From Paenibacillus sp. MAEPY2 (lineage in GTDB: Bacteria > Bacillota > Bacilli > Paenibacillales > Paenibacillaceae), in NCBI RefSeq assembly GCF_000499205.1, contig NZ_AWUK01000010.1, positions 310,001 through 374,000 on the forward strand: a stretch of 64,000 bases of DNA, given 5' to 3'. Position 1 is the first letter of the stretch; the number at the start of each line of letters is the position of its first letter. Both the position numbers and the translations under genes were made by a program. The notes beneath the pieces were generated by a model. That model did not search any database, was not told the DNA's origin, and saw only the letters and a list, made by a program, of their open reading frames with translations. Below are positions 17,309 to 26,898 of the stretch, piece by piece.

Positions 17309-18811
17309 ATGAATGAGGATTGGTTGAAAAAGAAAACAAATTCACATCGGTTCACTCGTCGCCTTTGTTATCTGCTTGCTCTGATCTTGGCGCTACAATC
17401 GCTAGCTATGCTGGTCGCTCCAGGACAACAGGCTTCCGCTGCTCCACTCAGTGTGACTAATGGGGTACAGTTCAAGGATACAAGCGGTAATGTCATTCAT
17501 GCTCATGGGGGAGGGATGATTAAGGCTAACGGATACTACTACTGGTTTGGAGAGAACCGCAATCCGAATGGAACGTTCAAGGCGGTGTCCGTATACCGTT
17601 CAGCGGATCTGAAAAACTGGGAGTATCGCAATGATGTGCTCACCAGCAGCTCAGCTGCCGAGCTGAACATTTCCAACATCGAACGCCCGAAAGTCATCTA
17701 TAACAGTACAACAGGTAAATATGTTCTTTGGATGCACAAGGAAAACGGGGTCGATTATGGTGAAGCCCGAGTGGCTGTAGCAACCTCCAGTACAGTGGAT
17801 GGCAATTATACGTATGTGGGCAGCTATCGTCCGCTTGGCTACGATTCGAGAGACATGACGGTCTACAACGACAATGGCACGGCTTATCTCATCTCAGCGA
17901 CCAAAGTAAATGCCGACCTGAATATCTACAAGCTGACTCCGGATTTTCTCGGGGTGGAATCACTCGTAACGACGCTGTGGCCGGGGCAATATCGTGAAGC
18001 ACCTGCCATGTTCAAAAAGGACGGCGTCTACTTCCTGATCACATCCGGGGCTACGGGATGGAATCCGAATCAGGCCAAATATGCGACTGCCTCCAGCATA
18101 ACTGGTACGTGGAGCGGCCTGAGCAACTTTGGGGATAGTACAACCTATGGTTCCCAATCAGCATACGTGCTTCCGGTTGAAGGATCACAGACAACATCCT
18201 ATCTCTATATGGGTGATCGCTGGGCTGGCGCCTGGAGCGGGCCAGTGCAGGACTCCAAGTATGTGTGGCTGCCACTCTCTTTCCCAAGTGCAACCAGTCT
18301 GGCGATGAACTGGGCAAGCAGTGTTACCATTGATGCAGCTACAGGTTCCGTAACCGGAGTGGATACGCCTGACGTATGGGACCCCAATGCTTCATATCAG
18401 TTGATTAGTCGTAAAAGCAATAAACTGCTTAATGTCATCGGCGGTTCTGCGGATAACGGTGCCGATCTGGAGCAGCGGGCAGATGGCGGCACGACCAGTC
18501 AGCAGTGGCAGATCACGGATGCGGGTGGCGGTTATGTCAAAATCATCAACCGATCCAGCAGCAAGCTGATCGGTGTGGAAAATGGCTCCACAGCAGATGG
18601 AGCTGTGATTGAGCAGTGGAACGATGGCGGCTGGGCCAGTCAGCAATGGCAGCTCGTTAGTGTGGGCGGAGGTTACTATAAATTGAAAAACCGCAGCACA
18701 GGCAAGCTGCTTGATATTTCTGGACAATCCCTGGCAGACGGGGCCGCCGCAATCCAGTGGACAGATAATGGCGGTACGAATCAGCATTTTCAGATTGTTA
18801 AGGTTCAATAA
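17309..18811 (+). CDS. Secreted GH43-family glycosidase with CBM13 (ricin B) domain
   Basis: 500 aa. A signal peptide with a basic n-region and hydrophobic stretch CYLLALILALQS ends near ASAAP. Residues about 45-355 are a GH43-like five-bladed propeller opening HAHGGGMIKANGYYYWFGEN, closest in style to exo-beta-1,3-galactanases (subfamily 24). The last 130 residues hold three QxW-type ricin-B repeats (SQQWQI, SQQWQL, NQHFQI), a CBM13 trefoil that binds galactose or xylose residues. GGAGGTG is 10 bases before the ATG. It probably trims arabinogalactan outside the cell. Exact specificity is inference. Confidence 0.82.
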   Translation: MNEDWLKKKTNSHRFTRRLCYLLALILALQSLAMLVAPGQQASAAPLSVTNGVQFKDTSGNVIHAHGGGMIKANGYYYWFGENRNPNGTFKAVSVYRSADLKNWEYRNDVLTSSSAAELNISNIERPKVIYNSTTGKYVLWMHKENGVDYGEARVAVATSSTVDGNYTYVGSYRPLGYDSRDMTVYNDNGTAYLISATKVNADLNIYKLTPDFLGVESLVTTLWPGQYREAPAMFKKDGVYFLITSGATGWNPNQAKYATASSITGTWSGLSNFGDSTTYGSQSAYVLPVEGSQTTSYLYMGDRWAGAWSGPVQDSKYVWLPLSFPSATSLAMNWASSVTIDAATGSVTGVDTPDVWDPNASYQLISRKSNKLLNVIGGSADNGADLEQRADGGTTSQQWQITDAGGGYVKIINRSSSKLIGVENGSTADGAVIEQWNDGGWASQQWQLVSVGGGYYKLKNRSTGKLLDISGQSLADGAAAIQWTDNGGTNQHFQIVKVQ

Positions 18812-18856
18812 GGATTTATGTTGAGGTATATGTGTATTCATTAAAAAGATCTTGCG

Positions 18857-18899
18857 AAGCCCTTGTCCCGCACCTACCTATAGGCGGGACAAGGGCTTT
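18857..18899. terminator. Hairpin terminator after GH43 gene
   Basis: A perfect 14-bp stem AGCCCTTGTCCCGC/GCGGGACAAGGGCT. The T-run is short (TTTG), but the stem is very stable. Confidence 0.65.
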
Positions 18900-19065
18900 G
18901 TGATGTTGTTACCATTGTGCGTGATGCTAGCACAGAGATGATATCCAGACGATTTTTCGCATCGTGATGTAGTTTCAATTATTCTTTAATCATTCTTATT
19001 CCAAACTGTGGTAAACTAGTAGAATTGTAGAAATATATACATAGAGACAGGAGCTGGATAACGAA

Positions 19066-19854
19066 GTGAGTGATAACCAAGTGCTGTCAATTGAAGGCTT
19101 GCGGATGAGGTATAACGGCCGTTATGTGCTGAATGGTATTGATCTGGAAGTGAATCGGGGCGAAATGATCGGATATATCGGCCCGAACGGTGCGGGTAAA
19201 AGCACGACGGTCAAGATTTTGCTCGGACTGGTTGAGGGGTATGTGGGTACGGTTCGGATTTTTGGCAAGGATATCGCGGACGGTGACGTGGAATATAAGC
19301 GCAGAATCGGTTATGTGCCAGAAGTGGCGGAATTATACGAACAATTAACCCCGGCAGAGTATCTGACGTTTACCGGAGAATTGTATGGGTTGTCCTATGA
19401 AGATGCCGATTATAAGGCGAAATTGCTGATGGACTGTTTTGGACTGGAGAAATCATATCATTCCCGCATCGCTTCCTTCTCCAAAGGCATGCGTCAGAAA
19501 GTGCTGCTGATCTCCGCGCTGCTGCATGACCCGGATCTGTTGTTTCTGGATGAACCGCTCAGTGGACTGGATGCTAACAGCGTGATGGTCGTGAAGGAGA
19601 TTTTGACGCAGCTGTCTGCCAAAGGCACAACCATATTCTATTCGTCACACATCATGGATGTGGTGGAGAAGATCAGCAGCCGAATCGTCCTGATTGCCGA
19701 AGGTCGCGTGATGGCGGATGGTACGTTCAGGCAGCTTCAGCAGCAATCCATGGAGGGTTCACTGGAGGAAGTATTCAATCAACTGACGGGCTTCAATGAG
19801 CATCAGGCGATTGCGGAACGCTTTGTGTCCATCGTGCAGGAGGAGGTGTACTGA
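19066..19854 (+). CDS. ABC transporter ATP-binding subunit (ABC-2 type)
   Basis: 262 aa, starting at GTG with an AGGAG upstream. It has Walker A GPNGAGKST, signature FSKGMRQK, Walker B LLFLDEPLSGLD and the switch His in YSSHIMD. The sequence groups with drug/lipid-type and EcsA-like exporters that pair with a separate permease. The stop codon is one base before the permease ATG, so the two are translationally coupled. The substrate is unknown. Confidence 0.88.
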   Translation: MSDNQVLSIEGLRMRYNGRYVLNGIDLEVNRGEMIGYIGPNGAGKSTTVKILLGLVEGYVGTVRIFGKDIADGDVEYKRRIGYVPEVAELYEQLTPAEYLTFTGELYGLSYEDADYKAKLLMDCFGLEKSYHSRIASFSKGMRQKVLLISALLHDPDLLFLDEPLSGLDANSVMVVKEILTQLSAKGTTIFYSSHIMDVVEKISSRIVLIAEGRVMADGTFRQLQQQSMEGSLEEVFNQLTGFNEHQAIAERFVSIVQEEVY

Positions 19855-19855
19855 T

Positions 19856-21523
19856 ATGGCGGAATCCTCCGACTTTCGCACGCTGAAGATTCTGGATCGT
19901 TTTCGACATATCATCGCCAGAACAGGCGCGGATTATGATGTGCTGCGTCTTATTCTACGGGTGAAATTTCAGATGGATCAACGCAGGGTGCCGACGGTAT
20001 TGTCAGCGCGTAATGGCAATAAGGAGCAGAAAGAAGGCAATCTGTATTTGCGTTCCCTCTGGTTATACGCACTGATGGGGCTGATTTTGGTTCCTTTTGT
20101 GATTTGGGATACGGGGCACTATATGCTTCAGATGGGTCTTGTGGCCGCCATGCTGATGTTTATGATCATGACATCCATGATCTCTGACTTTTCTTCGGTA
20201 TTACTCGATATTCGGGATCGTAATATCATCATGACCAAGCCGGTAAACGGACGTACCGTTGGTATGGCTCGTGCCATCCACGCAGGCGTCTATCTGCTGC
20301 TGTTGACAGGTTCCCTGACGGCTGGGCCGCTGGTAGCGGGATTGATTGCCCACGGAATCGGATTTTTCCTGCTTTTTCTGGTGGAGCTAATTCTGATAAA
20401 TATGTTGATTCTGGTGACCACGTCCCTGATCTATCTATTCATGATGAAGTTTCTGGATGGCGAGAAGCTGAAGGACATGATTAATATGGTGCAGATCCTG
20501 CTCTCCATCGGGATTGCCGTAGGTTATCAGCTGGTTATACGATCGTTCAGCATTATCGATTTTAATATGGTGTTCACACCTGCCTGGTGGCAGTTGTTGC
20601 TGCCTCCGGTATGGTATGCAGCGGCATTTGAGCTGCTGTTCGGCGGTGGTGGAGGCGCCTGGCTGTATGTTTTCTCGGCGCTTGCATTGATTGTGCCAAT
20701 GGTAAGTCTGTTGGTGTACGTGAAGCTGATGCCTTCCTTTGAATTGTATTTGGAGAAAATGGCACATGCAGGTCAAGCCTCTGGACGAAGACGTGGGGGA
20801 TGGGATCGCATCATGGCGAAGGTATTCTCTCGTTCGAGAGAAGAACAGGCGTGTTTTCGGTTGTCTGCCAGTATGATGCGAAATGAGCGGGAATTTAAGC
20901 TCAAGGTGTATCCGTCCATGGGATTATCCTTCGTATTGCCGTATGTGTTCTGGTTCACCGAACTACAGAATTCCACATGGGCAGAGTTCAGAGAAAGCTC
21001 TTTCTTTTACACGCTGTATATTGTTCTCTTACTGATTGTGACGGTGGTAACCATGCTGAAGTACTCTGGACAATACAAGGCGTTTTGGACGTTCCGGGCG
21101 GCTCCTCTGGCTAATGAGAGCGTGCTATATAGCGGAGCGCTGAAGGCTTTCTTATGCAATATGTTTCTGCCCGTATTTATATTAAACGTTATTGTATTTG
21201 TGTGGACCTTTGGTCTACGGATTCTCCCTGATCTGGTCATTATATTGTTGGTAGCAACTGCACTTATTCCGTTGTCTGGAAGGCTGCTGCTGCGAAAACC
21301 GCCGTTTTCCCAATCTTTCAGTGTGGCCGGGCAGAGTGACGGCTGGCTCATATTTGCCTTCTTTCCTCTAATGGCACTGTTATGGGGATTACATGTATTC
21401 ATCCGCACCATACCAGCAGGGATCTGGATTTATACTGGGCTTCTGGTGGTGACCAATGTGCTGTTCTGGACGATGCTGCATCGCCATCGGGTGAAGCGAG
21501 CACCTGTAACGGTTGAAGGGTAA
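19856..21523 (+). CDS. ABC transporter permease partner
   Basis: A 555-aa membrane protein with about ten to twelve hydrophobic segments in two groups, separated by a charged loop near residues 285-330 (GRRRGGWDRIMAKVFSRSREE). The ATG at 19856 follows AGGAGGTG, which overlaps the end of the ATPase gene. An in-frame upstream start inside the ATPase gene was rejected. It forms the transmembrane half of the exporter with the preceding subunit. Length and layout suit large ABC-2 permeases, but no substrate-specific motif is visible. Confidence 0.85.
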   Translation: MAESSDFRTLKILDRFRHIIARTGADYDVLRLILRVKFQMDQRRVPTVLSARNGNKEQKEGNLYLRSLWLYALMGLILVPFVIWDTGHYMLQMGLVAAMLMFMIMTSMISDFSSVLLDIRDRNIIMTKPVNGRTVGMARAIHAGVYLLLLTGSLTAGPLVAGLIAHGIGFFLLFLVELILINMLILVTTSLIYLFMMKFLDGEKLKDMINMVQILLSIGIAVGYQLVIRSFSIIDFNMVFTPAWWQLLLPPVWYAAAFELLFGGGGGAWLYVFSALALIVPMVSLLVYVKLMPSFELYLEKMAHAGQASGRRRGGWDRIMAKVFSRSREEQACFRLSASMMRNEREFKLKVYPSMGLSFVLPYVFWFTELQNSTWAEFRESSFFYTLYIVLLLIVTVVTMLKYSGQYKAFWTFRAAPLANESVLYSGALKAFLCNMFLPVFILNVIVFVWTFGLRILPDLVIILLVATALIPLSGRLLLRKPPFSQSFSVAGQSDGWLIFAFFPLMALLWGLHVFIRTIPAGIWIYTGLLVVTNVLFWTMLHRHRVKRAPVTVEG

Positions 21524-21588
21524 TGCAGTAGCGGTTGAGGTTCCATGATGAAGGTTGGAAGATGAACGCGTTAAGATAAAGTTGCTTT

Positions 21589-21625
21589 AAGCCACTCCGG
21601 GTCATTGAACCGGAGTGGCTTTTTT
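21589..21625 (+). terminator. Strong terminator after ABC-2 operon
   Basis: A perfect 12-bp stem AAGCCACTCCGG/CCGGAGTGGCTT, loop GTCATTGAA, then T4-5. Confidence 0.9.
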
Positions 21626-21780
21626 ACGGTTTTCAAATTCTTTCAGGTTCTCTGGGGCGCTATGCTGGATCTTAATGATGGAGAAAATGAAATGACCAAA
21701 GTAACCGTAATCTCCATTTAGGAATATGGATCGCTGGAGACATTGGAGTGTAGTGTTCAATTAGTTGATCAATCGGTATG

Positions 21781-23064
21781 TTAAGCTTGGGATTTCCCGC
21801 TTTGCAGGACAGCTTCTGCGAGTTGATCGGCTGCATCTGCTGTAGATATGGCAGACTGCTTCGCTCTCGCATAGACCTTGGATAGCGTGCCCGCAATCCC
21901 CGCCACCTTTTGGCGGATCAGGTCGGGCCCCGCGCCCTCCAGCTCGCAGGCGGTGCTGATGATTCCGCCTGCGTTGAGCACATAGTCAGGCGCGTACAGT
22001 ATGCCGCGCGCCCGCATGCGGCGAACAACCAGCTCCCGCTCACTGAGCTGGTTGTTCGCCGCCCCGGCAACGATGGAGCAGCGCAGCTCCTCCACCGTTG
22101 CCGGGGTCAATACGCCCCCTAGGGCACAGGGGGCGAACACCTTGCAGTCAGCGGCGTGAATATGGGCCGGATCGGCCGAAATGGCGCCGCTGAACTGCAC
22201 AAGGGCACGTTGTACACGTTCGGGTACAACGTCTGCCACGATGAGCCGTGCCCCGGCTGCATGCAGGTAACGGCACAGGGCATACCCGACCTTGCCCAGT
22301 CCCTGGACGGCAACGGAAATGCCCTGCAAGGCGCCGATGCCCTGGTGACACAGCGATGTCACAATGCCGGTATACACACCGTAGGCGGTCATCTCGGCTG
22401 TGAAGTCATCCTGTGCGCCAAGCGATCCGGTCGTATCCGTCACATGGGCCGTTTCCAGCCGGATCTGATCCATGTCCGCCGCCGTAGTGCCTAGATCAAG
22501 CCCAGTGACATAGCGGCCGTTCAGTCTTTCCAGAGAACGACCAAGCGCTCGGAAAATCGCTGCACGTTTGGAGGCTTGTAAGCTCAAGGCGATGCTATCC
22601 GAAGGTTCCGGATCTCTATTTGTACGTATCACGGAAGTATTTAACGGTCCGTCATTTATGTTGTTTCCGATATCTTTTTTCGTTCCTGCTTCGATTCCCG
22701 CAGCCTCTTGACCCCCATGTGTTTGCCCCTTGGTTTTCTCGTTATTTTTCTTGAGGATTTCGCTGCCTGGACTGTTGCCACCTGTTATACCTCTCAGCTC
22801 GGTTGGCACATCCCATACCACAGCTTTACCACCACCATATGGCAGGCCGGATACCGCCGATTTGTAGGTCATGCCTTTGGCGAGTTTGATGGCGTCCCGA
22901 ACAGCGTCCTCTTCCGATGCATACGTCCAGCAGCGACATCCTCCAAGTGCGGGACCCAGTACCGTACTATGAATGGCAATGACGGCTTTGAGCCCGCTGC
23001 GTGGATCATGGCAAAATATGAGTTCTTCCATAGCTTCCCGTTCCATCTCGTGCCACAACTGCAT
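21781..23064 (-). CDS. bcd: Leucine dehydrogenase (Glu/Leu/Phe/Val family) with ~70-aa insertion
   Basis: 427 aa; the usual length is about 360-370. It oxidatively deaminates branched-chain amino acids with NAD. K68 (MTYKSAVSG) and K80 (LPYGGGKA) occupy the known catalytic positions, the second half has QGLGKVGYALC for NAD, and the Asp of LDLGTT is kept. Between WDVP (87) and RAAIFRALGRS (167) lies a polar, Gly/Asn/Lys-rich stretch of 79 residues where relatives have about ten. It starts at ATG 23064 (MQLWHEMERE) behind a GGGGGAAAGG-type site; an earlier in-frame start adds 17 residues. Alone on the minus strand. Activity probably survives, since the insertion sits on a surface loop. Confidence 0.8.
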   Translation of the reverse strand: MQLWHEMEREAMEELIFCHDPRSGLKAVIAIHSTVLGPALGGCRCWTYASEEDAVRDAIKLAKGMTYKSAVSGLPYGGGKAVVWDVPTELRGITGGNSPGSEILKKNNEKTKGQTHGGQEAAGIEAGTKKDIGNNINDGPLNTSVIRTNRDPEPSDSIALSLQASKRAAIFRALGRSLERLNGRYVTGLDLGTTAADMDQIRLETAHVTDTTGSLGAQDDFTAEMTAYGVYTGIVTSLCHQGIGALQGISVAVQGLGKVGYALCRYLHAAGARLIVADVVPERVQRALVQFSGAISADPAHIHAADCKVFAPCALGGVLTPATVEELRCSIVAGAANNQLSERELVVRRMRARGILYAPDYVLNAGGIISTACELEGAGPDLIRQKVAGIAGTLSKVYARAKQSAISTADAADQLAEAVLQSGKSQA

Positions 23065-23404
23065 GGCCTTTCCCCCTTTTAGTAGCCGTCGTTTCGCGAA
23101 TCTGCTGCCTAACATTTCGTTCTCATTGCTGATGACTCAGCATATTCAGTCCCGCAGGTTTTCGCCCCTGGGTCTCAGGCCGGGTTGATAATGAGCAGAA
23201 AGGGCTCTATAATGGCAGTTCCGGCATGCCTGTGGGCAGAAAATGCAGCCGATTGTTATTCAACCGTTTAAAATGACCGTATAACGTCCAATGATGGAGA
23301 TAGAGTAGACGTACAGACGCGTAAATGACGTGCAGAGGAAACGGAATGAAGGCGCACAACAAACAGCCCGTTCCGGTGTGAAAGTCAGGAAAGAGGGATG
23401 GCGA
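23065..23404. other. Divergent promoter region, leucine dehydrogenase / UPF0316
   Basis: About 340 bases. The plus-strand promoter is at 23185-23213 and leaves a leader of about 185 bases before the UPF0316 gene. No structured leader was recognised. Confidence 0.5.
23185..23213 (+). promoter_or_regulatory. Sigma-A promoter for the UPF0316 gene
   Basis: TTGATA (23185-23190), 17-base spacer, TATAAT (23208-23213). The -10 is a perfect consensus and the -35 has one mismatch. Confidence 0.75.
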
Positions 23405-23920
23405 TTGTTTAAAATACTGGTATTTATCTTTTTAATCCAGATTGTGTATGTATCCGCGTATACACTTCGGATGATTTTGACGCTCAAAGGACAGAAATAT
23501 ATTGCTGCGCTCATCAGTATGGGCGAGATTGTAATCTATGTACTTGGCCTGAATTTGGTACTCAAATATCTGACTCAGCCTTCTGCGTTGATTGTGTATG
23601 CCGTTGGTTACGGGCTAGGGGTACTGCTGGGTGCCTGGATTGAAGAGAAGATTGCGCTCGGTTACGTTACCGTTAAGGTGATTTGTAACCAGATGGGCGG
23701 GGATGTGGCGAATGCCTTGCGGGATAGAGGCTACGGTGTTACCGCCTGGGTTGGCAGTGGGCGTGACGGAGATCGACTGGTTATGGAGATTTTGGCGAAA
23801 CGCAAAAACCAGAAACTGCTGTATCAGACGATTCTGGCGCTGGATCCCAAAGCATTTGTCATTACCGTCGAACCCAAACAGTTCCATGGCGGGTTCTGGA
23901 CACGTTCGATCAAAAGATAA
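23405..23920 (+). CDS. UPF0316/DUF2179 membrane protein (YebE-like)
   Basis: 171-172 aa. Three N-terminal membrane segments (LVFIFLIQIVYVSAYTLRMI, ALISMGEIVIYVLGLNLVL, ALIVYAVGYGLGVLLGAW) are followed by a soluble DUF2179-type domain (EEKIALGYVTVKVICN...VITVEPKQFHGGFW). This matches the B. subtilis YebE/UPF0316 plan. The TTG at 23405 is chosen because AGAGGG is 7 bases upstream and homologues begin just before the first membrane segment; in-frame GTG starts up to 25 codons earlier cannot be excluded. Function is unknown. Confidence 0.75.
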   Translation: MFKILVFIFLIQIVYVSAYTLRMILTLKGQKYIAALISMGEIVIYVLGLNLVLKYLTQPSALIVYAVGYGLGVLLGAWIEEKIALGYVTVKVICNQMGGDVANALRDRGYGVTAWVGSGRDGDRLVMEILAKRKNQKLLYQTILALDPKAFVITVEPKQFHGGFWTRSIKR

Positions 23921-23944
23921 TTAAGGAATATTCGAGATAATAGT

Positions 23945-23965
23945 AAGCCCCTTCGGGGGCTTTTT
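23945..23965 (+). terminator. Terminator after UPF0316 gene
   Basis: AAGCCCC/GGGGCTT stem closed by a TTCG-type loop, followed by T5. Confidence 0.9.
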
Positions 23966-24166
23966 CTCATGTACATAAGTTGAAATTGGAATGCTCCAGG
24001 TTAAATTGGGTGTTGTATATCGGCTGATGTCAAGATCACGAAACGACCTGAGATAAGGATTATTGTCGTAATCGCTTCCAGCATTTACATTGAGGACATG
24101 TCCTTCGTGACATGCGATGGCAGAGATGGACGTGCGTAATCATTATCATTAGGGAGGAATGGTTTT

Positions 24167-25594
24167 ATGAAAAGCAAGATTCGAACATGGTGCAGTGCAG
24201 CACTGGCTCTGACGTTGGGTTTTACCCTCCTGTCTGGACCGATAAGTGTACAGGCAGCGGGAAATGCAGATTACAATCTTACAGGTTTCTCCCAAGGGAA
24301 TACGGGTGGAGGCACCATCAGCGAATCGGATACGTCCAAGTATAAGAAGGTGTACAATGCAACGGATCTGGCTGCCGCTCTGAAAAAGAATTCCGGTGTC
24401 AAAGTCGTCGAGATTATGAACGACCTGAACTTGGGATGGAATGAAATTCCGAGCGCTGCTCAGACCTCGCCTTTTGCCAAGCATAATGATGCACTGACTC
24501 ACCCCGTGCTGAAACAAACGGGCGTCAGCAAGCTGACGATCGACAGCTTCAATGGCCTGACCATTTTCTCAGCCAATGGGGCCAAGATCAAACATGCGGC
24601 CTTCAGCGTCAAACGCAGCTCCAACGTCATCATCCGCAACCTTGAATTCGATGAATTATGGGAATGGGATGAATCAACCAAAGGTGATTATGACAAAAAC
24701 GACTGGGATTACATTACCCTTGAAGAGAACAATAACGTATGGATTGACCACTGTACATTCAATAAAGCCTATGACGGGCTTGTCGACTCGAAAAAAGGAA
24801 CCAGCGGTGTGACCATCTCCTGGTCCCTCTTCAAAGGAGATGACGGCAGCTCGAACAGCTGGGTCACCCAGCAGATTAACGAGTTGGAAGCGAATAAGGC
24901 TTCCTATCCAATGTACAACTACCTGCGCAGCAGCGCTGTTGGGCTCAGCAAAGCCGATATCATTGCCATTTCGTCTCCTCAGAAAAAAGGCCATCTGGTT
25001 GGTTCGACCAGCTTCGAATCAGCTAACGCCAATCTGTCCATGACCCTGCACCATAACCTGTACAAGGATATTCAGGATCGGATGCCGCGTCTGCGCGGAG
25101 GAAATGCGCACGCCTACAATATCGTGATGGATGCGACTGGGGCACGTGCGGCCAAATCCAGAATCACTTCTGCAATGGCAACGGCGATTTCGTCCAAAGG
25201 GTACCATTTTGATATTATCGGTAATGGAGCGATCTCCACCGAAAGCGGCGCAGTGCTGGTCGAAAAGTCGGTGATCAAAGACGTGCAGTTCCCGGTCCGC
25301 AATAACCAGACAGATCCGGCCGATGCCACATATACCGGTAAAATTCAGGTGACGGACACGATGTATTCCCTGGATGGAAGCTCATTCCGTGGAAACAGTG
25401 ATACGTCCGGCAGTCCGCTTAGTCCGGTTCCGGCCGCAGTGAAAGCTTTTTCCTGGAACGGATTCTCTTCCCTTCCTTACAGCTACACTACGGATGATCC
25501 AGCGACGCTGAATGCACGTCTTACCGGTTCAAGCGGAGCAGGTGCGGGCAAATTAACCTGGTCCAAAGACAACTGGCTGAAGACGAGTTACTAG
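24167..25594 (+). CDS. Secreted pectate lyase (polysaccharide lyase family 1)
   Basis: 475 aa with a signal peptide (MKSKIRTWCSAALALTLG... ending near VQAAG). It is a beta-helix lyase that cleaves polygalacturonate by calcium-dependent elimination. Family 1 landmarks are NNVWIDHCTFNKAYDGLVD, GVTISWSLF and DRMPRLRGG, the last carrying the catalytic Arg region. GGGAGG lies before the ATG. It is monocistronic, with a strong terminator at 25673. Product and extracellular location fit the plant-polymer lifestyle suggested by the GH43 and mannan genes. Confidence 0.9.
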   Translation: MKSKIRTWCSAALALTLGFTLLSGPISVQAAGNADYNLTGFSQGNTGGGTISESDTSKYKKVYNATDLAAALKKNSGVKVVEIMNDLNLGWNEIPSAAQTSPFAKHNDALTHPVLKQTGVSKLTIDSFNGLTIFSANGAKIKHAAFSVKRSSNVIIRNLEFDELWEWDESTKGDYDKNDWDYITLEENNNVWIDHCTFNKAYDGLVDSKKGTSGVTISWSLFKGDDGSSNSWVTQQINELEANKASYPMYNYLRSSAVGLSKADIIAISSPQKKGHLVGSTSFESANANLSMTLHHNLYKDIQDRMPRLRGGNAHAYNIVMDATGARAAKSRITSAMATAISSKGYHFDIIGNGAISTESGAVLVEKSVIKDVQFPVRNNQTDPADATYTGKIQVTDTMYSLDGSSFRGNSDTSGSPLSPVPAAVKAFSWNGFSSLPYSYTTDDPATLNARLTGSSGAGAGKLTWSKDNWLKTSY

Positions 25595-25672
25595 GTTACA
25601 ACAAGAGTAGGGTGTTGAAACGAGTGGCCGTGATCTACAGGATTCCTGCTGCTTCCTCGTTTTTTCATAAGC

Positions 25673-25715
25673 AAAGAGTGCTCCTGCAGCCATAATGGCC
25701 GGGAGCACTCTTTTT
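25673..25715. terminator. Bidirectional terminator, pectate lyase / lacI-type gene
   Basis: A long stem (AAAGAGTGCTCC against GGAGCACTCTTT, with a mismatched middle) has T-runs on both strands and separates convergent genes. Confidence 0.85.
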
Positions 25716-25742
25716 GTATAAACAGGGAAACCCTGTTTCTTT

Positions 25743-26774
25743 TTAGATAGACGCTTCCTCCGAAAGGGCTGGTGCAGCACTCACCGAGTCACGATAAATG
25801 ATGTTGCCCTTCACGTGTACGCGACCGAAGCTGCGACTCGGGTTATCAATCTTTTTGAGCATGGAATGAACCGCGGTCCGCGCCATCTGTTCCACATCCA
25901 CCTCAACCGTAGTTAATTTGGGTTCGGAAAGCGTGGCATAGATATCATTATCGAATCCAACGACGGAGCATTGTGCAGGCACCTGGATACCCAGGGAAGT
26001 CAGTTTCTGAACGAGCAAATGAGCGACCTGATCGCAGTTGCATACAAACGCCGTTGGCAGCTGTTCCGGCAGATCAATTTCAATAAACGTACCTCGCTCA
26101 TCGCGGTCATTAAGCACAAGATTTTGATCCATCGGCAACCGATGTTCCAGCAATGATTTGTAATAGCCGAGGAATCGGTCCTGAATGCTGCTGGTAGAAT
26201 AGAGATTCCCGACATAAGCGATACGGCGGTGTCCCTGTTGAACCAGAACGTTGGTCAGCTCATAAGCAGCGTAAAAGTTATCAGTGACGACAGAATCGAT
26301 ATCCGAATGCTCATCGTAGAAATCGAGAAACATTTTGGGAACGTCCATCGACTGGACCAGCTCGATATATTCTTTACTGATCTGTCCAAGCACAATGAAA
26401 CCATCCACCTTGTTGTCACTATAGAGCTTCGGCAGAATTAATTCCTCTTCGTCCTCAACATTCAAAATATGAAGAATACCGTAGTACCCCTGATCCTCCA
26501 GATGTTTGGTGATGCGCTGGAATACACGTACATAGAACGATTGGGTAGGCCCGGTAAAACGCTCCGGGATAATAACGCCAATATTATGAGTCAAGCCTTC
26601 CTTCATTGAACGGGCCGCAGCATTATATCGATAGCCCATCTGAACGGCAAGCACTTTAATTTTTTCCTTTAATTCGCCACTGACGCCATCTTTATCATTT
26701 AATGCTTTCGAGACCGTCACACTGCTAACTCCGAGCTTGTCGGCGATATCCCGCATGGTGATATTGTTCTTCAG
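25743..26774 (-). CDS. LacI-family transcriptional regulator, probable CTG start
   Basis: 343 aa if started at CTG 26774. The N-terminal helix-turn-helix is TMRDIADKLGVSSVTVSKALN, followed by the hinge and a periplasmic-binding-protein-like sugar domain (HNIGVIIPE to the end). AAGGAGG (26790-26784) is 9 bases before the CTG, which would give MKNNITMRDIADKL, a classic LacI opening. The first ATG (26756) lies 27 bases from that site and cuts into the DNA-binding domain. The gene follows the epimerase and phosphorylase genes and presumably controls the mannan locus. The effector is unknown. Confidence 0.85.
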   Translation of the reverse strand: MKNNITMRDIADKLGVSSVTVSKALNDKDGVSGELKEKIKVLAVQMGYRYNAAARSMKEGLTHNIGVIIPERFTGPTQSFYVRVFQRITKHLEDQGYYGILHILNVEDEEELILPKLYSDNKVDGFIVLGQISKEYIELVQSMDVPKMFLDFYDEHSDIDSVVTDNFYAAYELTNVLVQQGHRRIAYVGNLYSTSSIQDRFLGYYKSLLEHRLPMDQNLVLNDRDERGTFIEIDLPEQLPTAFVCNCDQVAHLLVQKLTSLGIQVPAQCSVVGFDNDIYATLSEPKLTTVEVDVEQMARTAVHSMLKKIDNPSRSFGRVHVKGNIIYRDSVSAAPALSEEASI

Positions 26775-26822
26775 CTTTGGTCGCCTCCTTCAAGCCGGTT
26801 TACGTACAATGTGCTGTCATTA

Positions 26823-26837
26823 TGGTTAGCGCTTCCT
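26823..26837. promoter_or_regulatory. Candidate LacI-type operator, proximal copy
   Basis: TGGTTAGCGCTTCC shares GGTTAGCGCT with the copy at 26899, lies 33-47 bases upstream of the regulator's ribosome binding site and is centred on the AGCGCT dyad usual for LacI-family operators. Confidence 0.45.
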
Positions 26838-26898
26838 TCAAATCATAACAACAATCCATATTAGTATACATCGTTACCCACATGGAATAAAGAAATTC

